A DNA stretch of 64,000 bases, taken from Lachancea dasiensis. Its lineage: Eukaryota > Ascomycota > Saccharomycetes > Saccharomycetales > Saccharomycetaceae. Where the stretch lies: positions 377,502 through 441,501 of the forward strand of contig LT598460.1 in NCBI GenBank assembly GCA_900074725.1, given 5' to 3'. The position numbers and the translations under genes are program-made. The notes beneath the pieces were generated by a model. The model did no database searches, was not told the DNA's origin, and was given only the letters and a program-made list of their open reading frames with translations. Below, piece after piece: positions 59,633 to 64,000 of the stretch (positions are counted from its first letter, which is position 1; each line of letters begins with the position of its first letter).

Positions 59633-60376
59633 ATGTCAGCAATGACACCATTGGTAACACCTCTGTCCTTTAGCGCGATACAAGCCAATTTCTACAGAGG
59701 CTCTTACCCCAGGGAAATCAATATCCCATTTATGGGAACATTGGGTTTGAAATACATCGTGTCCTTAACACCTGAGCCTTTAACCAACGATCCAAGTATG
59801 GACGCTTTTTGTAAGGCTAAAGGGATCCACAATATTCACATTGAGTGTAGTGACGAAAAGGGCGCAAAAGATAAATCCAAAAGCAAAGATAAATCCAAGG
59901 AAAAAGCCTCCACTAATGGCTCAGCACCAGAAAAGTCCACGACGAAGGTCAAACGTAAGAAAAAGCCTGTTCCGATTGAATATGATGTTGTGATACGATG
60001 TATCCAGTTTTTGATTGACAAAACGCACTACCCATGCTACATACACTGTACAAACGGCGAGCTGGTTACGTCATTAGTCGTGGCGTGTTTACGAAAGCTG
60101 TGTTACTGGAGCACTGTTTCGATTTTCAATGAGTACTTGACTTATACGTCTAGTATCAACATTTATGAACGCAACTTCATTGAGAATTTTAACTTGGAAA
60201 TCGAGATTGATAATTTGGATATCAAGGACAAAGTCCCATGGATAACCATACGCGCCAATGACAATTTTGACTCAGGTAGCGCGGCAAATCACAGTAAGGA
60301 GACTAATATGAAGCGCATCGGCAGTTTCCCCGGCAAACTTCCTCGACTCAATTTCCGGACTGGCATGAAAAGCTAA
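59633..60376 (+). CDS. OCA6: Atypical dual-specificity phosphatase-like protein Oca6
   Basis: Member of the Oca1-6/Siw14 group, which in S. cerevisiae is tied to oxidant-induced arrest and inositol pyrophosphate biology. The 247-residue protein (224 in S. cerevisiae) begins with the conserved TPLVTPLSFSAIQANFYRGSYPREIN. The active-site loop reads HCTNGELVTS: the Cys is present, but the Arg of CX5R is not, as in S. cerevisiae Oca6 as I remember it. It may therefore be a pseudophosphatase. A Lys/Ser-rich insert lies near residues 80-115. The start could also be the second ATG at 59642, which better matches MTLVTPLQF in S. cerevisiae. Confidence 0.93.
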   Translation: MSAMTPLVTPLSFSAIQANFYRGSYPREINIPFMGTLGLKYIVSLTPEPLTNDPSMDAFCKAKGIHNIHIECSDEKGAKDKSKSKDKSKEKASTNGSAPEKSTTKVKRKKKPVPIEYDVVIRCIQFLIDKTHYPCYIHCTNGELVTSLVVACLRKLCYWSTVSIFNEYLTYTSSINIYERNFIENFNLEIEIDNLDIKDKVPWITIRANDNFDSGSAANHSKETNMKRIGSFPGKLPRLNFRTGMKS

Positions 60377-60396
60377 CCTATGTACCTAGCAACAAT

Positions 60397-61617
60397 CTAC
60401 TGGAATAGAATGGCCGCGGCAACATCGGCATTCCCATTTGCTTGTTCTAGGGCCGCTTCCACGTCGCGCTTTGAGAAACCAAGATCCATCAGTTGGTTAA
60501 CTACCGCCACTGGATACTCACGAGTCGCGGTGCGATGGGGCCCGGCAGGGAGGGGTGTTTGAGTAACAACCGGAGGCTGTGATGGCGCCTGAAAATTGGT
60601 TCCACTGGCAGCAGTCGCCTCCAGCGTTTTGGCATCGAAGTCCTTGGGAAGTTCCGCTTCGCTAAGAAAGCGCGTTTCAACGCCGGCAATGCGTAGCACG
60701 TTGTCTTTGAGATCGATACAAGCCTGATGCCTTTTGAGCATGTCCAAACCAAGAAGCATATTGACATGTGTGTCTATCACAGTAAAGCTGCAGGGAATAT
60801 GTTGAGTTTCGATTTTCACCTGTGCGACGTGAATCTTTCCCAAAATTTTTTGAACTCCGACTCCGTGAGCCTCGCCCTGGAAACGTTTGTCAATCAATCT
60901 AAACAGCCCTGTTTCTTGTGCCAATTTTGTAGATATGATGGTAGTTTGGGCCCCAGAATCCACGAACGCCTTTACCGGAGTACCGTTGATTTCTAGATTG
61001 ATGTATAGCATATGAACTGGGGTAAAGACTTCCGGCGTGAATTCTAAGGCATTTCGCATCTGCTCGTCGATCTCCTGCTGGCTTATAAGTGTGTTAATCC
61101 GCTCCTGATTTGCAGGATCGTCTGGGTTTTGCATCAACTGCTCATACTCACGTTGGGGGATCCCAAAAGGGTTTTGGTGCGTCCCCTGTGGGTTCATACT
61201 TTGCAGTAAATAAGGGCCCGCTCTTTCGCGAAAGGCTGCAGGGTCGTCAATTATATTCGCAAATTCAGGATTGCTCGTGGTCAATTGCGAACGTACCGCT
61301 GAATTTTGTGCGACCTGCTGTCTAAATTGTTCCACTATCGTATCGTCCGAAACGTTTCCAGTTCGAGAAATGTCAGATTGCATAGCACCTGTTTTGAATC
61401 TGATAGCCAATAGCTCGTCATTCACCAACCCCAGCTGCTCCAATGTTCTTGTATCGCCGACTGCCAGGATTTGGTTGGCAAACCAAAGGTCATGTTTACC
61501 ACGATCAAACCCGCAATCCAGCTCCAATAAAGCTACCAGATCATTGAGATCCATATCTGCACTGATATCCAGCGGTAGAAAATCATCTGTAATTTGATTA
61601 CTGATGGTTATTCTCAT
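60397..61617 (-). CDS. DDI1: Ubiquitin receptor and retroviral-type protease-fold protein Ddi1
   Basis: Proteasome shuttle and ubiquitin-dependent aspartyl protease, induced by DNA damage. The 406-residue protein (428 in S. cerevisiae) has an N-terminal ubiquitin-like domain (residues 1-75) and a helical domain. The protease domain follows with the active site FVDSGAQTT (Asp220, the same number as in S. cerevisiae). A C-terminal UBA domain (VVNQLMDLGFSKRDVEAAL) completes it. The ATG at 61617 (MRITISNQ) fits the family; an earlier in-frame ATG at 61668 would add 17 residues not seen in relatives. Divergent from MAG1. Confidence 0.95.
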   Translation of the reverse strand: MRITISNQITDDFLPLDISADMDLNDLVALLELDCGFDRGKHDLWFANQILAVGDTRTLEQLGLVNDELLAIRFKTGAMQSDISRTGNVSDDTIVEQFRQQVAQNSAVRSQLTTSNPEFANIIDDPAAFRERAGPYLLQSMNPQGTHQNPFGIPQREYEQLMQNPDDPANQERINTLISQQEIDEQMRNALEFTPEVFTPVHMLYINLEINGTPVKAFVDSGAQTTIISTKLAQETGLFRLIDKRFQGEAHGVGVQKILGKIHVAQVKIETQHIPCSFTVIDTHVNMLLGLDMLKRHQACIDLKDNVLRIAGVETRFLSEAELPKDFDAKTLEATAASGTNFQAPSQPPVVTQTPLPAGPHRTATREYPVAVVNQLMDLGFSKRDVEAALEQANGNADVAAAILFQ

Positions 61618-61920
61618 ATTGATTATTGTTCTACTATGGTGTGTTAATTCACCGATTGTAATTAGCATTTGTCAAACCTTAAATCTGAATTTCGAAGAAT
61701 TAAGAAGCCGAATAAACTCGACAAACAACGTGAACTATTGACCAGCCGAGCTCCTTCTCTTTCTGCTCATTCATAATTCCAGTAAAAGTGCATCTTCTTT
61801 GGTCTATTGATTCTTCATCTAATCGAACGTTAGCTGTGGTCAACAACGAAGTGCGTCGGAACGCATTGTCAGGTTGCTAGAGTCCAAAGCAGAACCATAG
61901 GAATCCTTCGAAATTTGGCA
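61618..61920. promoter_or_regulatory. Shared DDI1-MAG1 promoter
   Basis: 303 bases between divergent starts. In S. cerevisiae the equivalent interval is a known bidirectional damage-inducible promoter. No exact motif is claimed here; the layout is conserved. Confidence 0.6.
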
Positions 61921-62754
61921 ATGAAAAGGAAGTCATCGATTCCTGCAGAGCTACCTGCGGATTTTGCTAGCAGACACATTGACCCTTTTAATAAGGGTTG
62001 TAAGGCAATCTTAGAGGTAGATCCCTCGCTGTATGAGACAATGGTCAGCCAGGACTTTGGGCTTTTTCTTAAGAAAGAACAACCAGAGATGACTTTGAAC
62101 CATCACTTTACCAAGCTTGCTAGCAGCATATTGGCCCAGCAGATCAGCGGTGCTGCGGCAAAGAGCATTAAACAGAAAGTTATGGATCGATTCGGTGATT
62201 TCCCCACCTTTCAAGAAATGGCTGCGTTATTCAAAGAAAGTAAATCGCAAGACTTACGCGAGTGTGGCCTTTCGGCTCGCAAAGTTTTATACTTAGAATC
62301 CTTGGCGACCTATTTCAATGACAACCAAGAGAGCATAGCCAAGCTACTCACTAAAGATAGCGATGAAATTGCATCCGAGCTTGTGACGAATATCAAGGGG
62401 ATAGGTCCCTGGAGTGCCAAGATGTTTTTAGTCACCAGTATGGAGAGAATGGATATTTTTGCTCCAGACGATCTTGGGATTGCACGAGGGTGCTCAAAAT
62501 ACTTGGATTCCCGCCCTGAGATCTTACAGGATATCATGACCAAGCGAGGGCCTGTAATAAAACGCAGCAAAATCAAGCACGTTAAAAATAACTGGAAAAT
62601 ATACGATGAAGATGTTGTAGAAAAGTGTGGAGACCTTTTCGCTCCATATAGGACCATATTTATGTTCCTGATGTGGCGAATGTCACAAACCAATGTGGAG
62701 GTCATGGCCAAGCGCGAGAGTGATTTTGTAGACGATAAAGACAAAAAAGCATAA
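61921..62754 (+). CDS. MAG1: 3-methyladenine DNA glycosylase Mag1
   Basis: Starts base-excision repair of alkylated purines (3-meA, 7-meG) in the nucleus. The 277-residue protein (296 in S. cerevisiae) has the AlkA-like HhH-GPD fold: LASSILAQQISGAAAKSI, the helix-hairpin-helix NIKGIGPWSAKMFL, and the catalytic Asp in FAPDDLGIARG (Asp184 by alignment). The ATG at 61921 is used; it begins MKRKSSIP, a small basic stretch. YER142C, divergent from DDI1 as in S. cerevisiae. Confidence 0.95.
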   Translation: MKRKSSIPAELPADFASRHIDPFNKGCKAILEVDPSLYETMVSQDFGLFLKKEQPEMTLNHHFTKLASSILAQQISGAAAKSIKQKVMDRFGDFPTFQEMAALFKESKSQDLRECGLSARKVLYLESLATYFNDNQESIAKLLTKDSDEIASELVTNIKGIGPWSAKMFLVTSMERMDIFAPDDLGIARGCSKYLDSRPEILQDIMTKRGPVIKRSKIKHVKNNWKIYDEDVVEKCGDLFAPYRTIFMFLMWRMSQTNVEVMAKRESDFVDDKDKKA

Positions 62755-62826
62755 ATAATGATGTTCTAAGATGATATTTACAAGCATTGAAGAGTTTGAG
62801 TTTTTAAATAGCCTGGTATGGCCATC

Positions 62827-64000
62827 CTATTTGGCTGATCTAGCAGCTTCCACAAGTATACTGCTGTTGGGCTTTTGCACAACTTTGGTGGACAATCCGC
62901 TCACCAAAATTCTCATTGGAACTCGTGGCTTCCGCAACTGCGAAGCGAAAACTAGAGCATTAGTCAACAAAGCAATTGCTCCTGCTTGGTGTAGCGAGGC
63001 CAGTGGAATCGGAACCAAATATAATAGGGTAAAGATGCCTAGAGTCACTTGTAAGGATACGACTCCCATCATTGTGTGCATTGATTTGACCGCATTTTTA
63101 GGTAGAATATGCTTTCTCCTGTTGACCCACATATGCAACCCCAATATGCTGAAGAACGTTGTCGTAGCCAGAATTCTGTGGTTCAGTTGGACCGTGGTAG
63201 GATTTTCAAGCAAATTCCTCCAAAACAAATCGCCGGTGTCTTCTTTTCTAGCATAAGTTTCATCAAAAAGCTCTCTTTGACTAGGGAGCCAGTTATCTCC
63301 CATATGGGGAAAGGTGTTGTAAATTAGTCCAGCATCTAGTCCGGCGACAAGTCCTCCGCTCATCGCAGTGACAAAGGTCAACGCCAACAAGCCCAAGGAG
63401 GTTCTCCTCAAGGGTTTTAACGCAGGATTGTCAAGTTTAGTGAATTCAGACAAAGCCTTTGTCGGGTTTCTCACCCACTTTGCCTCCTTTAGAACCTCAA
63501 TACCAGTCCACAGCATACCGAGATACAGTAGAAAGGCAACGCTTAGATGGGTCGTTAATCTATATTGAGACACCGTTGGCTTCGACTTTCTTTCATCAAG
63601 CTGTTCTTGATCAAGGCCAGATTTTACCATCCACCATCCAATAAACCCTTGGAAGCCAAGCAAACATGCTAATGAGAAAACACGTCTATTCACACGAGGT
63701 GAAGCCTTTTTAGCCACAGCGAAGTACACCGCTGGCAGCACAAAAACCGCGCCAATTGCACGACCCCACAATCTGTGAACCCACTCCATGAAGAAAATAA
63801 ACTTGAATTCATCTAGATCAATGTGTGAGTTCAGCTGTTGAAATTCGGGAGAGTTTTTATATCTGGCAAATTCCTCGAGCCATTCTTTTTCATTTAAAGG
63901 CGGAATTGTTCCTGTCACAGGTTTCCACTCGGTGATGCTCAAACCGGACTCAGTGAGTCTTGTTAATCCACCTAACACGACAATACCAAAGACCAGACCC
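62827..64000 (-). CDS. COX15: Heme A synthase Cox15, C-terminal part (runs off the edge)
   Basis: Inner-membrane enzyme that hydroxylates heme O to heme A for cytochrome oxidase. About 390 codons are visible; the frame is open through base 64000, so the N-terminus lies outside the window. Seen are GGLTRLTESGLSITEWKPVTGTIPP, the heme-ligand His in MEWVHRLWGR, further membrane segments, a second His in RLTTHLSVAF, and LNHRILATTTFF and HQAGAIALLTNALVFA near the C-terminus. The S. cerevisiae protein has 486 residues. It is convergent with MAG1, as YER141W and YER142C are. Confidence 0.95.
   Translation of the reverse strand, partial: GLVFGIVVLGGLTRLTESGLSITEWKPVTGTIPPLNEKEWLEEFARYKNSPEFQQLNSHIDLDEFKFIFFMEWVHRLWGRAIGAVFVLPAVYFAVAKKASPRVNRRVFSLACLLGFQGFIGWWMVKSGLDQEQLDERKSKPTVSQYRLTTHLSVAFLLYLGMLWTGIEVLKEAKWVRNPTKALSEFTKLDNPALKPLRRTSLGLLALTFVTAMSGGLVAGLDAGLIYNTFPHMGDNWLPSQRELFDETYARKEDTGDLFWRNLLENPTTVQLNHRILATTTFFSILGLHMWVNRRKHILPKNAVKSMHTMMGVVSLQVTLGIFTLLYLVPIPLASLHQAGAIALLTNALVFASQLRKPRVPMRILVSGLSTKVVQKPNSSILVEAARSAK

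Overview
The window is nuclear DNA of a budding yeast (Saccharomycotina, Saccharomycetaceae). Genes are dense and almost intron-free, both tRNA genes read as yeast-type genes, and nearly every protein has a recognisable Saccharomyces cerevisiae counterpart. Gene order points to a species that did not undergo the whole-genome duplication: genes split in S. cerevisiae between two sister chromosomes are interleaved here in one row. From about 17 kb to the right edge the order mixes chromosome V genes (YER141W to YER156C) with chromosome IV genes (YDR067C to YDR079W), with relative orientations kept. The left end (TUF1, ECM38, MSB1, IES4) likewise mixes chromosomes XV and XII. A Lachancea-like species is the best guess; genus and species cannot be fixed from this window.

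Layout. 1-8.6 kb: TUF1, ECM38, MSB1, tRNA-Glu and IES4, an ancestral block. 8.6-17.2 kb: an accessory segment at the break between the two ancestral blocks. It holds a Dur3-type urea transporter facing a bacterial-type amidase across a promoter rich in GATAAG sites, a decayed LTR-like repeat and a Tpo1-like MFS exporter. 17.2-35.6 kb: PET100, MYG1, a broken short-chain dehydrogenase, a second LTR-like repeat in inverted orientation, BEM2, OXA1 (with a small intron), PET122, a YER152C-type aminotransferase, SHU2 and UBP3. 35.6-48.5 kb: tRNA-Val, SED1, RAD55, PPH3, PEA2, SPT15, SCC4, TPS2 and SNF11. 48.5-50.7 kb: a 2.2 kb gap with an 86-bp minisatellite. 50.7-64 kb: IPT1, LSM5, PAA1, FMP16, DOA4, DOS2, OCA6, DDI1, MAG1 and the C-terminal part of COX15, which runs off the right edge.

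Functional groupings. The transporter and amidase look like a nitrogen-scavenging pair under nitrogen catabolite control. RAD55, SHU2, PPH3, MAG1 and DDI1 all serve DNA repair or the damage response; DDI1 and MAG1 share one divergent promoter, as in S. cerevisiae. OXA1, PET100, PET122 and COX15 all serve cytochrome oxidase biogenesis.

The most notable observations are a Rad55 that has lost both the Walker A lysine and the Walker B aspartate, a 12-codon first exon carrying the OXA1 presequence, the amidase/transporter pair, the alternating-unit minisatellite, and a cluster of five E-boxes between TPS2 and SNF11. I found no wholly unknown multigene system.
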